Positions 25,594-33,493 of a DNA stretch of 64,000 nucleotides are shown piece by piece. The stretch comes from an uncultured Ruegeria sp. (GTDB lineage: Bacteria > Pseudomonadota > Alphaproteobacteria > Rhodobacterales > Rhodobacteraceae), in contig NZ_CANMQQ010000002.1 of the NCBI RefSeq assembly GCF_947500045.1, positions 248,001 through 312,000 on the forward strand, given 5' to 3'. The notes beneath the pieces were generated by a model, which saw only the letters and a list, made by a program, of their open reading frames with translations, did not search any database and was not told the origin of the DNA. The position numbers and the translations under genes are program-made. Every line of letters begins with the position of its first letter. Position 1 is the first letter of the stretch.

Positions 25594-26220
25594 CTAAATG
25601 GCAGCCAGTTTCTCTGCAAATTTTCCGAGGTTATTGACCTCTACACCCTCATACGGAAATATTGCATCCGCATCAATTTTTGGATCAAGTATTACTGCAA
25701 AAATTCGATCTGAGACAATCTCATCGGGCAAGCAAGGCTTTAAGGCTTTTGCAAGGACTTTGGCGGCTCTAATGTCGTCTGCCATGAAGCCAGGGCCTCG
25801 AGATATATTTGAATCGTGAAACCCATTCGCAATCTCTCTCAGTACGCCTACCAATTGCGCTTTCTTATTTCTTCTCTCGTTTTCTTCCAGCCTCTTCTTC
25901 GCTCGCTGTTCGTAGAAGAAGTAAATAATATGAAGAAAAACACCGGTCGCACAAATGATTAGTCCCGAATTGCGAACCGTCAACCAATCGGTTCCCTCCT
26001 CGCCTTTTGAATCTGAGCTATTAATCACTTGATCAGAGGCGTCGGTCACTGCTTGGATTATTAGTGGCCAGAGATAATCGCCACCAATCAATGAGACTCC
26101 ACCAAGAAATACCACAGTAAAAAACCGCCTCAATGGATTTCCAATGAGTATATATTTAACCAAATCCAGAATTTCGGAAGGCAGATCTTTCCTGCCGCCA
26201 CTTTCTTCATTTTGGGTCAT
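25594..26220 (-). CDS. Two-pass membrane protein of unknown function
   Basis: 208 aa. Transmembrane segments near residues 32-55 (FFTVVFLGGVSLIGGDYLWP) and 88-106 (GLIICATGVFLHIIYFFY), then a charged coiled stretch (EQRAKKRLEENERRNKKAQ) and a ~90 aa cytoplasmic domain. A membrane anchor plus cytosolic domain in a defence-rich element suggests an effector, but no known family is recognised. Confidence 0.6.
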   Translation of the reverse strand: MTQNEESGGRKDLPSEILDLVKYILIGNPLRRFFTVVFLGGVSLIGGDYLWPLIIQAVTDASDQVINSSDSKGEEGTDWLTVRNSGLIICATGVFLHIIYFFYEQRAKKRLEENERRNKKAQLVGVLREIANGFHDSNISRGPGFMADDIRAAKVLAKALKPCLPDEIVSDRIFAVILDPKIDADAIFPYEGVEVNNLGKFAEKLAAI

Positions 26221-26299
26221 TCAAAAGCCTTACTAGGATTTTTTGCTAATTTTGTTAGCTGCGAATTAACTAGATCGAAATTCAACATATTATGTAGAA

Positions 26300-26671
26300 C
26301 TAAATGTATATCACCAACCGATCATAAGCTGATTTTCTGGCCTCCTTTTCGCGATCAGGATTTTCGCTAGTCTTACTCTCACTCTCGCGTCTACTTTGTG
26401 CATCTACCAGTAACTTTTCCAAAGTTTTCGCAAATTTTTCATTCACTTCGTTTGGATGGTTCGCAAAAAGTTTATCATATCCTTGGGAAACCCAAAACTT
26501 TGAGTAGTAAAGTGACTGCGAGCGGCTACTGGGTACCATTATTAGAGACGAACTGCCGGGGTCGCCTGCATTGAGCAACCCTATCAAAAGCCGCACCTTA
26601 TCTTTCGCGGAGAGGTTTTGCATAATTTCTTCAATGAAACTAAATGCAATGGTCAATCTGGGGTCGCTCAT
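26300..26671 (-). CDS. Hypothetical cargo protein
   Basis: 123 aa from the ATG at 26671 (MSDPRLTIAF); an in-frame start at 26713 adds 14 residues. Soluble, helical, with a very charged C-terminus (ESESKTSENPDREKEARKS). No recognised domain. Same AT-rich block. Confidence 0.5.
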   Translation of the reverse strand: MSDPRLTIAFSFIEEIMQNLSAKDKVRLLIGLLNAGDPGSSSLIMVPSSRSQSLYYSKFWVSQGYDKLFANHPNEVNEKFAKTLEKLLVDAQSRRESESKTSENPDREKEARKSAYDRLVIYI

Positions 26672-26850
26672 GACAACCTCGCAAACATTAAGCAGTCTAG
26701 GAACACGTAGCACAAATCCAGCGGTCGGGGTATACTTTCGTTGCGATCAAAGCATCTTGTACGCGAACTACCACTACTTCGAAGCCGCTCATTAGCGTGG
26801 GTGCTTTTTTGAAATAGCCTAAGTGTTGGGCAAATCATGTGCCGTGAGGC

Positions 26851-28308
26851 TCAACGTTTTCGTTTTTTGGAGCCACTGAACATTTTTAAGACCTCAGAGA
26901 TCATGCCTGAAAAAAGGCTGCGTAGCTTCAGAAGGCCACCGGAAAATGAACACCGGATTTTTGGTAAATCAAACGCAGCACGCGCTAGAAGGATCGTGGC
27001 CGCAAGCGAGGAAAACAGTGTCAGTGCCCAAAGTAAGAGTGTCACATTAAAGAAAACTAACGGTAGGTTATGAAAAAGTATTGATCGCCCTGCTTCGACT
27101 CTGGGAGTTGTTTCCAAAGTCATACCGTCTAAAGGGTTGACGAAGACATTAGAATTCAAGGGTAGCCGAAAAATATCTTGAAAAATCAATCCGACCAAAA
27201 CGGTTGCGAATAGAGGAGAGAATATCATTGCAACTTTGAGGGTCATGTGTGGGATGTTCCAAATTGCAACTGGACCCAGTAGCAGACCCTTAGAGGCAAC
27301 ATACGCAGGTTCCGAAAATTTGACTTGATACGCGCGCACTGTAATGCTGTTAACGAGGTATAGCACCACCAAAATGGCTATGAATGGAATAGCTAGTGTT
27401 CGAACATCCTGTTCCAGAAACTTGGAACTACTTCTGGAATTAAAGTATGTGAGTTTTGCTTGTTCTCGATCCCAAGCGTCAGCGAATTCTTGTTGTGAAA
27501 GAGGTTCGGCGTTATTATGGGCATCGATAACTTCTTTACCTACTCTTGCTTTGAATACTGGCGTAAGAAGTGAAACAATATCAATCTTGAATTCGTCATG
27601 CATCCGTTCATCTGAATAGTAGGCTAAGTTTGAGTCTGCGGGAGTTAATTCGAAAGAGTCATTTCGACAGTATTCGGTTAGATCACAGTAATTGAATGGT
27701 TTACCGAATAAATCAGGAAAAGACGGGACGAAGTTATCCAGTTCAGTGAACCAAATTTTGTTAAAATACACCTCTTTGACCGTAAGCCTATCAGTATTGT
27801 TTTCTGGCGCATAAACCAATGTAGAGGGAAAAACGCGATAAACTGGATTGCCCAAGCAGTCTGAATTGGGCTCGACTATCCACTCGATTTTATCGTGCAT
27901 TCTACTTTCAATTCCAGTACGCGGATGCATCAGTAGATTGCAAATGTTTCCAGTTGGAAAATCGGCTACACTTATAATGAAGAAATATCCATGTTGGGGA
28001 GCAAGATCGGATATGTCGCGATCAAAGTACTCATCAAATAGCTCTAATTTCATTGTACTGCCAAAGTACCACTCTCTGAAATCAGCTTCAGTCGCCACGT
28101 CTTCTTCTTTTAAACGATTAAATGCGCGAATGATGCTCATAGTATTAAATGACGCTTGTATAGCGACCCGCTCTTTGAATGCGTCTTTGACTTCCAAATA
28201 AACTGTAAAAATCGCAAGGCATGCAATCCATAGGATTACAATATCTCGGCCTATTGTTCGAATAAGCTCTCTAAGATCGGATGATGGCTCGGTGCTCGGC
28301 ACTGACAA
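26851..28308 (-). CDS. Large membrane protein of unknown function
   Basis: 485 aa with about four transmembrane segments: near residues 24-42, 306-326, 360-385 and 418-445. Between TM1 and TM2 lies a ~260-residue hydrophilic domain, presumably periplasmic, with paired Cys (CNLLMHP, CLGNP, CDLTEYC) that could form disulfides. The C-terminus is strongly basic (SGSKKRKR), fitting a cytosolic tail. AT-rich, unlike its surroundings. I recognise no family; it is the largest unexplained gene of the element and a candidate sensor or effector of a defence function. Confidence 0.6.
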   Translation of the reverse strand: MSVPSTEPSSDLRELIRTIGRDIVILWIACLAIFTVYLEVKDAFKERVAIQASFNTMSIIRAFNRLKEEDVATEADFREWYFGSTMKLELFDEYFDRDISDLAPQHGYFFIISVADFPTGNICNLLMHPRTGIESRMHDKIEWIVEPNSDCLGNPVYRVFPSTLVYAPENNTDRLTVKEVYFNKIWFTELDNFVPSFPDLFGKPFNYCDLTEYCRNDSFELTPADSNLAYYSDERMHDEFKIDIVSLLTPVFKARVGKEVIDAHNNAEPLSQQEFADAWDREQAKLTYFNSRSSSKFLEQDVRTLAIPFIAILVVLYLVNSITVRAYQVKFSEPAYVASKGLLLGPVAIWNIPHMTLKVAMIFSPLFATVLVGLIFQDIFRLPLNSNVFVNPLDGMTLETTPRVEAGRSILFHNLPLVFFNVTLLLWALTLFSSLAATILLARAAFDLPKIRCSFSGGLLKLRSLFSGMISEVLKMFSGSKKRKR

Positions 28309-28358
28309 TTCCTTTTGAATGCGTCTAGCTTAAGACAGAGAGCGGAGTGGTCAACCGT

Positions 28359-29522
28359 TCAAAGCTCCGAGTTTAGAGGAGGATTTTGATTGGTTCCTCG
28401 ATAAGTTAGAAAACGCGCGCAGATTCGCTCCTGACACTCGCGCAAATGACTACTCAAATGGGCTCGTGTCACGTAGTTGAAGGAGATATGGGTGTTGGCA
28501 TGGTCCATCAGCATCGTTACTGACTGAAAGTCCACGCCAGCCTCCAGCGCATGTGTTCGATAAGTATGGCGCATCTGGTGCGGCGCATAGGGAAATGACT
28601 TTAACCGAACCATCTGCTCGATGTGACCCGACTTAGAGGTTGCTGAGGGAAAAATGAATTGGCTCTCAAGCGGCTTCGTCAGTTCGCGCACCTCACCGAG
28701 CTCTTGGATCATGAATCTCGGCAAGGGTAGGTGAAATCTACGTCCTGACTTGGCTCGGGGAATGAACAACACCCCTTCGTCCTCTAGGTGTTCCCACCTC
28801 ACCGAGCGTGCGTTCGTAGAGCGAAGACCCGTGGTCAACATCAGTAGCCAGCAGGCGCGACGAACACGGTCTTCCATCGCATCCAATCCGCGCCAGAGCT
28901 GAGGCAACTCATCAGGGCCAACTGCCCAGTCACGCGCTTGCTCCTTGTTCATTCGCACGCCGCGCGTGACTGGGTTCGGTGGAAGATCATGGGTCCGGGC
29001 GACGTCGTTCAACAGCAGCTTGAGCACTCGCATGGCACCGTTCGCGCAGTAGGGGCCGGAATTCTTGGTCAACCGCTCGTGAAGAGACCTAACGGCTTCA
29101 CGGTCGATTCGATCTGCTGGCAGCTTGCGGAGACCGCCGAGTGGACCGTCGACCTTCTGACGGTACCATGCGGCCGTTCGTTCACTCAGGTCGGGCCGTC
29201 CTTCTAAGTACCGCTCAAGGGCCTCCTGAATGGTCGGCACAGCCACCTTCTTGGTCCTCGGGTCAGTGCCGCGTCGCAGCGCCAGCCGTAGCTCAGCAGA
29301 GCGCTCTCTGGCGCTGCGCAGCGATAACTCGTCCGTCCTGCCAATCATAACGGACACGTAGCGGTCGGTACCGTCGTTGATGCGCCCGACGTGCTTGTAG
29401 GAGATGCCGTGCTTGCCCACGACTAGGCGCAGACCCTTCGCCTCGCTGTCATAGATCTGTGTGCCGGCTGGATGTTCTTCCGATAGCCGCGACACTGTCG
29501 TCTGCGTGAGTTTCGTGGTCAT
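28359..29522 (-). CDS. int: Tyrosine recombinase (integrase) of the element
   Basis: 387 aa phage-type integrase. N-terminal DUF4102-like arm-binding domain (residues 1-90), core-binding domain (95-185), catalytic domain with R234 (GLRSTNARS), K258-259 region, H315-x-x-R318 (HQMRHTYRTHAL), H341 (MDHANTH) and the nucleophile Y350. All catalytic residues are present. It sits at the right end of the element with its start 154 bp from the attR core, the usual placement. Target is the anticodon loop of tRNA-Leu(UAA). Confidence 0.93.
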   Translation of the reverse strand: MTTKLTQTTVSRLSEEHPAGTQIYDSEAKGLRLVVGKHGISYKHVGRINDGTDRYVSVMIGRTDELSLRSARERSAELRLALRRGTDPRTKKVAVPTIQEALERYLEGRPDLSERTAAWYRQKVDGPLGGLRKLPADRIDREAVRSLHERLTKNSGPYCANGAMRVLKLLLNDVARTHDLPPNPVTRGVRMNKEQARDWAVGPDELPQLWRGLDAMEDRVRRACWLLMLTTGLRSTNARSVRWEHLEDEGVLFIPRAKSGRRFHLPLPRFMIQELGEVRELTKPLESQFIFPSATSKSGHIEQMVRLKSFPYAPHQMRHTYRTHALEAGVDFQSVTMLMDHANTHISFNYVTRAHLSSHLRECQERICARFLTYRGTNQNPPLNSEL

Positions 29523-29675
29523 CTTTGATCGCCTCCGTAGGCCATGTTTCAGGCCATGTTTCGGTTAGGTCCCGAGAGGTCTCAGGACGTGCTACGAGAC
29601 GATGATGTCTTGTTTTCTTGGCTTCGCGGACCCTCAATAGGTGCTATTGGGCCATAAAATATCTCGGACTCAGTA

Positions 29676-29686
29676 ACTTAAAATCC
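29676..29686 (+). repeat. attR core of the tRNA-Leu element
   Basis: ACTTAAAATCC, identical to 13711-13721. Marks the right crossover region. Confidence 0.8.
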
Positions 29687-29731
29687 GAAGGCCTTAGTGC
29701 CGTGTGGGTTCGAGTCCCACCGCCCGCACCA
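29676..29731 (+). pseudogene. 3' half of the split tRNA-Leu(UAA) gene
   Basis: From ACTTAAAATCCGA through variable arm AGGCCTTAGTGCC, T-arm GTGGG-TTCGAGT-CCCAC and acceptor strand CGCCCGC to ACCA. It lacks a 5' half; that half is at 13681. The upstream sequence (CTCGGACTCAGTA) belongs to the element. Could be the native 3' half or one supplied by the adjoining prophage. Confidence 0.85.
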
Positions 29732-29783
29732 GTTTCAGCATTTAATAAACTGATAAATAACAATAAAACCTGAAGGACTTGTT

Positions 29784-29972
29784 TCAGTCCCCCAGATGGT
29801 CCCCCAGGGGGTCAATGATTTTACGGATCTCAGACATGCGCACAAACGACATGCTTCCGTGTTTCAGGATGGTGATTTTGCCCTCCTTGGCCCAATTATA
29901 GATCGTGGCCCGAGACACACCGACAACGGATTTTGCCTCAGACGGGCGGAAGTACTCTGTGTTCGTGGTCAT
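29784..29972 (-). CDS. AlpA/excisionase-like HTH protein
   Basis: 62 aa HTH_17: PSEAKSVVGVSRATIYNWA then KHGSMSFVRMSEIRKIID. Last gene of the leftward early operon and nearest to the tRNA junction, where an excisionase is expected. No integrase gene adjoins it on the prophage side. Confidence 0.7.
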   Translation of the reverse strand: MTTNTEYFRPSEAKSVVGVSRATIYNWAKEGKITILKHGSMSFVRMSEIRKIIDPLGDHLGD

Positions 29973-30012
29973 TGGCTTTCCTCCCCCCTTACCGGGTCAT
30001 AGTTGGAGTGGG

Positions 30013-30213
30013 TCATGAGTTGCGCTCACAGACCCAAAGGCCAAAGAACGATGCCGCTAACCAACCAAAAGAGATACTGAAAAACAAAATGAGGCCGTTG
30101 TCCGGGCTCACATCCGCAATTCGGCACATAAGATGGAAAAAGCCTACAAAGACGGAGGGAAAAACGGTCCCGCCAACTATGCCTGCAAGCCATCCTTTTT
30201 CTTCCGGTTCCAT
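30013..30213 (-). CDS. Small membrane protein
   Basis: 66 aa with two hydrophobic segments (IVGGTVFPSVFVGFFHLM and LILFFSISFGWLAASFFGLWV). Ends 40 bp before the AlpA-like gene; directly follows the 30214 gene. Unknown early phage function. Confidence 0.55.
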   Translation of the reverse strand: MEPEEKGWLAGIVGGTVFPSVFVGFFHLMCRIADVSPDNGLILFFSISFGWLAASFFGLWVCERNS

Positions 30214-30657
30214 CTACCCATCTCCTTGTTGTGTGAGGGATGACATGGCGGTGTATCGGCGCTGATAGTCGGCCTGCGCTGCGGCTTTGGCTTCGGCGAG
30301 AGAGGATGCCTTAAAGTCCTGTCCGTACGGCGTATAAACGGAGAAGCTATCCGCTCCATTCCAAACTATTTCGTAGGGAAGGCCGTCGTCGTGGATATGT
30401 GGCATAGCTTGCCATTCGCAATCGTTTTCCCCTTTTACGCCATCGCCTGCGCTCCAATCTGTGCATTCCCACCTCAGAGGCTTCACCTCCCGCGCCTTTG
30501 CAAGCTGGGATTGGAGCGCTTCGATCATGTCGGCGCAATCTTTCAAAATGGATTGCCCTGTGGGGAAGTCGCCCCCTTTTTCAAGTGCTGCTGCCGCTAA
30601 TCTTGCATCGCTGGCGACATGTGAGCATCGCTCCATCAGTTCCTGCTCTTGTGTCAT
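30214..30657 (-). CDS. Hypothetical early phage protein
   Basis: 147 aa, soluble. Helical N-terminus (SHVASDARLAAAALEKGGDF) then a W-rich segment (PLRWECTDWSAGDGVKG) and a compact beta domain ending with SLAEAKAAAQADYQRRY, a pattern I have seen in small phage proteins with no assigned role. Its start overlaps the preceding stop (ATGA). Confidence 0.65.
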   Translation of the reverse strand: MTQEQELMERCSHVASDARLAAAALEKGGDFPTGQSILKDCADMIEALQSQLAKAREVKPLRWECTDWSAGDGVKGENDCEWQAMPHIHDDGLPYEIVWNGADSFSVYTPYGQDFKASSLAEAKAAAQADYQRRYTAMSSLTQQGDG

Positions 30658-30875
30658 GGCTGCCTCCCAAATCTAGCGGCCATCCTTGACAAAACGCCCC
30701 ATATTTTGTAGCGTTTTAATACACCACATTCGAGGCGCGATCCTCTGGGCGGTCCTTCGGGATCGCCTTTCGCTTTTCTGGGCCAGCGCCCTATAATCAA
30801 TCCAAACACATACGGCTGCGCGAATGACGGCATCGGCACGTTGTCAAATATCCAAGCGGCTATTCTTCCTCTCAT
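30654..30875 (-). CDS. Small hypothetical phage protein
   Basis: 73 aa from the ATG at 30875 (MRGRIAAWIFDNVPMP). Basic, proline and glycine rich. ATGA overlap with the next gene and a 2-bp gap from the previous one support it as an operon member; no function recognised. Confidence 0.5.
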   Translation of the reverse strand: MRGRIAAWIFDNVPMPSFAQPYVFGLIIGRWPRKAKGDPEGPPRGSRLECGVLKRYKIWGVLSRMAARFGRQP

Positions 30876-30877
30876 CC

Positions 30878-31228
30878 TCACTCCCCCTCTGCTTGAGATA
30901 GCAGGGCGCGGATAATGGCTAAGAGCCACGCTCGGGCTAGATTTGCATTGAAGGCTTCGGCGTAATTGCTGGTGTCGCTGACGGAACCGACGATCACGTG
31001 AAACTCACCGTTGTTTTCAGTTCCAATGCTTATTACCCACCCCGGCAGTACTGCATCCATAAGCGCCTTAGCGGCGTCGAGTGAGCCGCTGTCTGCAGAT
31101 TTCGCGATGGTGCCCCAGTGAACGTGTTCTGTGTCTGTCAGAACAGGCTTGAAGTAATTGCTAAAATCGCTGTAGGAGGCCGTTCGCGCCTCAACCTTGT
31201 CGTGCAATGTCTTTAGTGCTTGGGTCAT
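30878..31228 (-). CDS. Hypothetical early phage protein
   Basis: 116 aa from the ATG at 31228, chosen for its ATGA overlap with the preceding gene. Mixed alpha/beta, with GWVISIGTENNGEFHVIVGS and a helical C-terminus. Not recognised. Confidence 0.6.
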   Translation of the reverse strand: MTQALKTLHDKVEARTASYSDFSNYFKPVLTDTEHVHWGTIAKSADSGSLDAAKALMDAVLPGWVISIGTENNGEFHVIVGSVSDTSNYAEAFNANLARAWLLAIIRALLSQAEGE

Positions 31229-31437
31229 GGGGACTTGAGCCATTGAGGAACCTCCTGCCAAATTGTCCTTTCACCGTCGCGCGCTATCACGCGGCGAAAT
31301 GGACCGGGGTCACCATTCGAAAAGCGATCCCGGTCGTCTCGGGTTTGGAAGCCTTGCAATCCATCTTCCAACTCACCGCGATACCACCACCGCCAGCCTT
31401 TTCCGTTTCCGCCCTTTGGGGTTTCGTCGAACGGCAT
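31225..31437 (-). CDS. Small hypothetical phage protein
   Basis: 70 aa, W- and G-rich (GGNGKGWRWWYRGELEDGLQ), resembling a small SH3- or zinc-free beta domain. Coupled by ATGA to the next gene. Function unknown. Confidence 0.5.
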   Translation of the reverse strand: MPFDETPKGGNGKGWRWWYRGELEDGLQGFQTRDDRDRFSNGDPGPFRRVIARDGERTIWQEVPQWLKSP

Positions 31438-31440
31438 CGC

Positions 31441-32100
31441 TCACCCCTCCCCAGCCAATGCGCGGAGGGCGGCGTCAAGCACACCGTCCGAACTGTTGTG
31501 TTCGTTGATTTCCACGTCCATTGCTTCAAATGCGGGTTCAAGAACTGCGAAACCTTGAGAACGCAGTAGCCGCGCCGCATCCCTTACCGGGTCCGCCTGT
31601 TGAGGGGCGGGCTGGTCGGTGGGGGATAGCCAGCTCTCAAGAGCGGCGACTACTCGCGGCGTCGGTTGAGCGCATTCTCCGCGCTCAATTCTCGCAATCA
31701 CCGAAAAACTAACGCCGATTTCCTCACCAACTTCGCGCACGGTCTTGCCTGCGGATAGTCTTTCATTGCGCAGACGTTCACCGAATTCCTGCCAGATAGG
31801 GGCAGGGCTGGTAGGGAGGGGCTCTCCCTGCTCTTTGTATTCCGCATGAAACAGTGGGCGGGAAAGGTTCCGTTCTTCTTCCACATTGATCAAATGCTGT
31901 GCTGCTAATACGCCCTGCACGAACCCTAGCCAGCGTCCAATTTTATCCTTTGGCCATGAGTGTTGTCGATCAATGATCTGCTGACACATCCAGATGAGGT
32001 GAGGATGAGACATGCGCGGATTATAGTCATACGGGTCAGGGCCTGCGTTTTCGATCAGAGAAATATAACGCTGAGACAAAATAGAGCTTGCATCAGTCAT
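31441..32100 (-). CDS. Phage protein with C-terminal XRE-type HTH
   Basis: 219 aa from the ATG at 32100. The N-terminal half includes a segment shared with small phage proteins of unknown role (MSHPHLIWMCQQIIDRQHSW, then DKIGRWLGFVQGVL). Residues ~110-180 hold an HTH_3: RLRNERLSAGKTVREVGEEI and FSVIARIERGECAQPTPRVV. Possibly a regulator of early genes or an unusual fusion of two small phage genes. Confidence 0.65.
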   Translation of the reverse strand: MTDASSILSQRYISLIENAGPDPYDYNPRMSHPHLIWMCQQIIDRQHSWPKDKIGRWLGFVQGVLAAQHLINVEEERNLSRPLFHAEYKEQGEPLPTSPAPIWQEFGERLRNERLSAGKTVREVGEEIGVSFSVIARIERGECAQPTPRVVAALESWLSPTDQPAPQQADPVRDAARLLRSQGFAVLEPAFEAMDVEINEHNSSDGVLDAALRALAGEG

Positions 32101-32473
32101 CAGATTTTTCCCTGAGTTGCAAAATCTCCCTTGAATGCCCAACGGATAGGTGTCGGACGTACTCAGCGGCGCGTTCAATTCCGAGATTAAAACCCTCTGC
32201 GTACCCTAGATTGTACTGATTATCCTTCGGCGCGCTCTCCATATCCCGCCACACACCCGCAGCCTTCCGCAGATCATCGTCGTACTTGGCGATTGTCATT
32301 GGGTCGGTGTTGGCGGGGCGGATGTTCCAACTCACTCCATCCTGAAGACTAAAGTAGTTGCTTGGTCCATGTGCCCCACAGCTTCTGCACCACGCAACTT
32401 TAAACTTTCCGTCGGACGCCTGCCCTATTTTAGTTGATCCACAAAACGGGCATGGCATTAGTGTGTCAGTCAT
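32093..32473 (-). CDS. Lar-like zinc-ribbon protein
   Basis: 126 aa from the ATG at 32473. The start MTDTLMPCPFCGS with a second pair WCRSCGAHGP is the four-Cys zinc ribbon of Lar-type restriction-alleviation proteins common in phages. The C-terminal 60 residues are helical. A possible counter to host restriction, relevant because the neighbouring element carries a restriction system; that link is inference. Confidence 0.65.
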   Translation of the reverse strand: MTDTLMPCPFCGSTKIGQASDGKFKVAWCRSCGAHGPSNYFSLQDGVSWNIRPANTDPMTIAKYDDDLRKAAGVWRDMESAPKDNQYNLGYAEGFNLGIERAAEYVRHLSVGHSREILQLREKSDD

Positions 32474-32486
32474 TGTTCTTCCCCCT

Positions 32487-32621
32487 TTAGGGCTTCGATT
32501 TGGCCCTGAGCTTTTCCTTGGCTTTCTTTTTGGCCACCAAGGCATCAACGCGCTCGTTAACGCGCTTATTGCGCTCGGCTTGCTCTTTCGGGCTGCGGTT
32601 TTTTCTCTTGATGTCAGTCAT
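32487..32621 (-). CDS. Small basic phage protein
   Basis: 44 aa, too short for common gene finders: begins MTDIKRKNRSPKEQAER and ends KLRAKSKP. Very Lys/Arg rich, one helix. Start overlaps the previous stop by 8 bp and GGTGAG precedes the ATG; size and position fit the operon. Confidence 0.55.
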   Translation of the reverse strand: MTDIKRKNRSPKEQAERNKRVNERVDALVAKKKAKEKLRAKSKP

Positions 32622-32922
32622 GCTTCTCACCCCGCATTACTTGCGTCGTTACAGGCCGCGCTTTGGGCCGCAGAGAGACTGTCGGCGCTAAACATGCCCG
32701 CCACTTGTTCAACTCGTCATGGGGACACTCGCGGTCGTCCTCGTTGCGCTCGGCCCGCCGTGGTTCTGCTTTCGGTTCCGGACGTGGTTCCGGCTTAGGC
32801 GGCTCCGGTGTCTCTACAGGTGGTTCTTCTTTCGGCGGTTCCGGCTTGGTGTTGATTGCCAGGGCAGGAAGAGCAAAGACGATGGCGGCGATGATTGCTG
32901 CTATGCGTGGGGTGTGTTTCAT
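32614..32922 (-). CDS. Exported proline-rich protein
   Basis: 102 aa. Signal peptide residues 1-22 (RIAAIIAAIVFALPALA), then a Pro/Glu/Lys repeat region (PEPPKEEPPVETPEPPKPE) like a TonB spacer, and a C-terminus with two Cys. Possibly spans the periplasm; a role in lysis or superinfection is only a guess given the early-operon location. Confidence 0.6.
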   Translation of the reverse strand: MKHTPRIAAIIAAIVFALPALAINTKPEPPKEEPPVETPEPPKPEPRPEPKAEPRRAERNEDDRECPHDELNKWRACLAPTVSLRPKARPVTTQVMRGEKHD

Positions 32923-32936
32923 GGGGTGTTTCCTTG

Positions 32937-33359
32937 CTATGACGCCAGACGCACGCGCGCCGTGGACAGGAATTCTTGGAACGTGAGATCAGGCAGCGCA
33001 TCGTTGATATCTACCCACTTGCTGTAGCGAGCTTTGCTGGGCGTCTCGGCAATGACAGGCATTTCGTAGCCGTCCCAGATCACGATGAATTGGCGATGTT
33101 TGTCCCCAATGACCTGTAAATGATCTGAGAGGGCTATGCGTCCGTGCTTGGTGACATGAAAAAAGACCATTCCGCCTTCGATCTTGCGCCCCATATGCCA
33201 GTACGGTGACCGCGCCATATCGTAAGCCTCGGGAGCATCGATATCCGTAGCAAAGTGGTCTCTAAAGGTATCGCCCAAAGGATTAACTGGACGCCCAAGC
33301 GCATGATCAATACGACCCATCGACTTATCTTTCAGGCATCTGTTCACCGACTGCCGCAT
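32937..33359 (-). CDS. Hypothetical early phage protein
   Basis: 140 aa, soluble beta-rich middle (MVFFHVTKHGRIALSDHLQV). In-frame ATG at 33320 (MGRIDHALG) is an alternative start. No family recognised. Confidence 0.55.
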   Translation of the reverse strand: MRQSVNRCLKDKSMGRIDHALGRPVNPLGDTFRDHFATDIDAPEAYDMARSPYWHMGRKIEGGMVFFHVTKHGRIALSDHLQVIGDKHRQFIVIWDGYEMPVIAETPSKARYSKWVDINDALPDLTFQEFLSTARVRLAS

Positions 33360-33418
33360 CTATCCGTTCCTCTCGTTTCCATTCGCGTGCTGGTGGTGGG
33401 TGGTCATGTGTGGCTGCC

Positions 33419-33493
33419 TCATACCCACACCAACAGCGCATAAGCCGCGCCCGTTGAGCCAAGAGACAGCAGGGGGAATGCGAGGTCGGTCAT
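33419..33493 (-). CDS. Possible tiny membrane peptide
   Basis: 24 aa, MTDLAFPLLSLGSTGAAY then ALLVWV. Its start overlaps the preceding stop as ATGA, the pattern of the rest of this operon, but it is too short to be certain. Confidence 0.3.
   Translation of the reverse strand: MTDLAFPLLSLGSTGAAYALLVWV

Larger units (their letters stand above)
13722..29675. mobile_element. Integrated element in tRNA-Leu(UAA), satellite-like, with defence cargo
   Basis: About 16 kb bounded by the two tRNA-Leu halves. Right end: tyrosine integrase, 154 bp from attR. Inner genes: AlpA-like regulator, primase-helicase, terminase-small-subunit-like protein and four small companion genes. Left part: replacement tRNA-Leu, FRG and DUF262 genes, Eco29kI-type restriction-modification, XRE/nuclease-fold pair. 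Right part: AT-rich membrane-protein genes. No capsid, portal, tail or conjugation genes, so it cannot move between cells alone; the replication and terminase genes point to a phage satellite rather than a plain genomic island. Confidence 0.75.

Noticed and set aside
29676-29731. Complete tRNA at the right junction
   Set aside because: No 5' half (acceptor or D-arm) lies upstream; only the 3' half is present.
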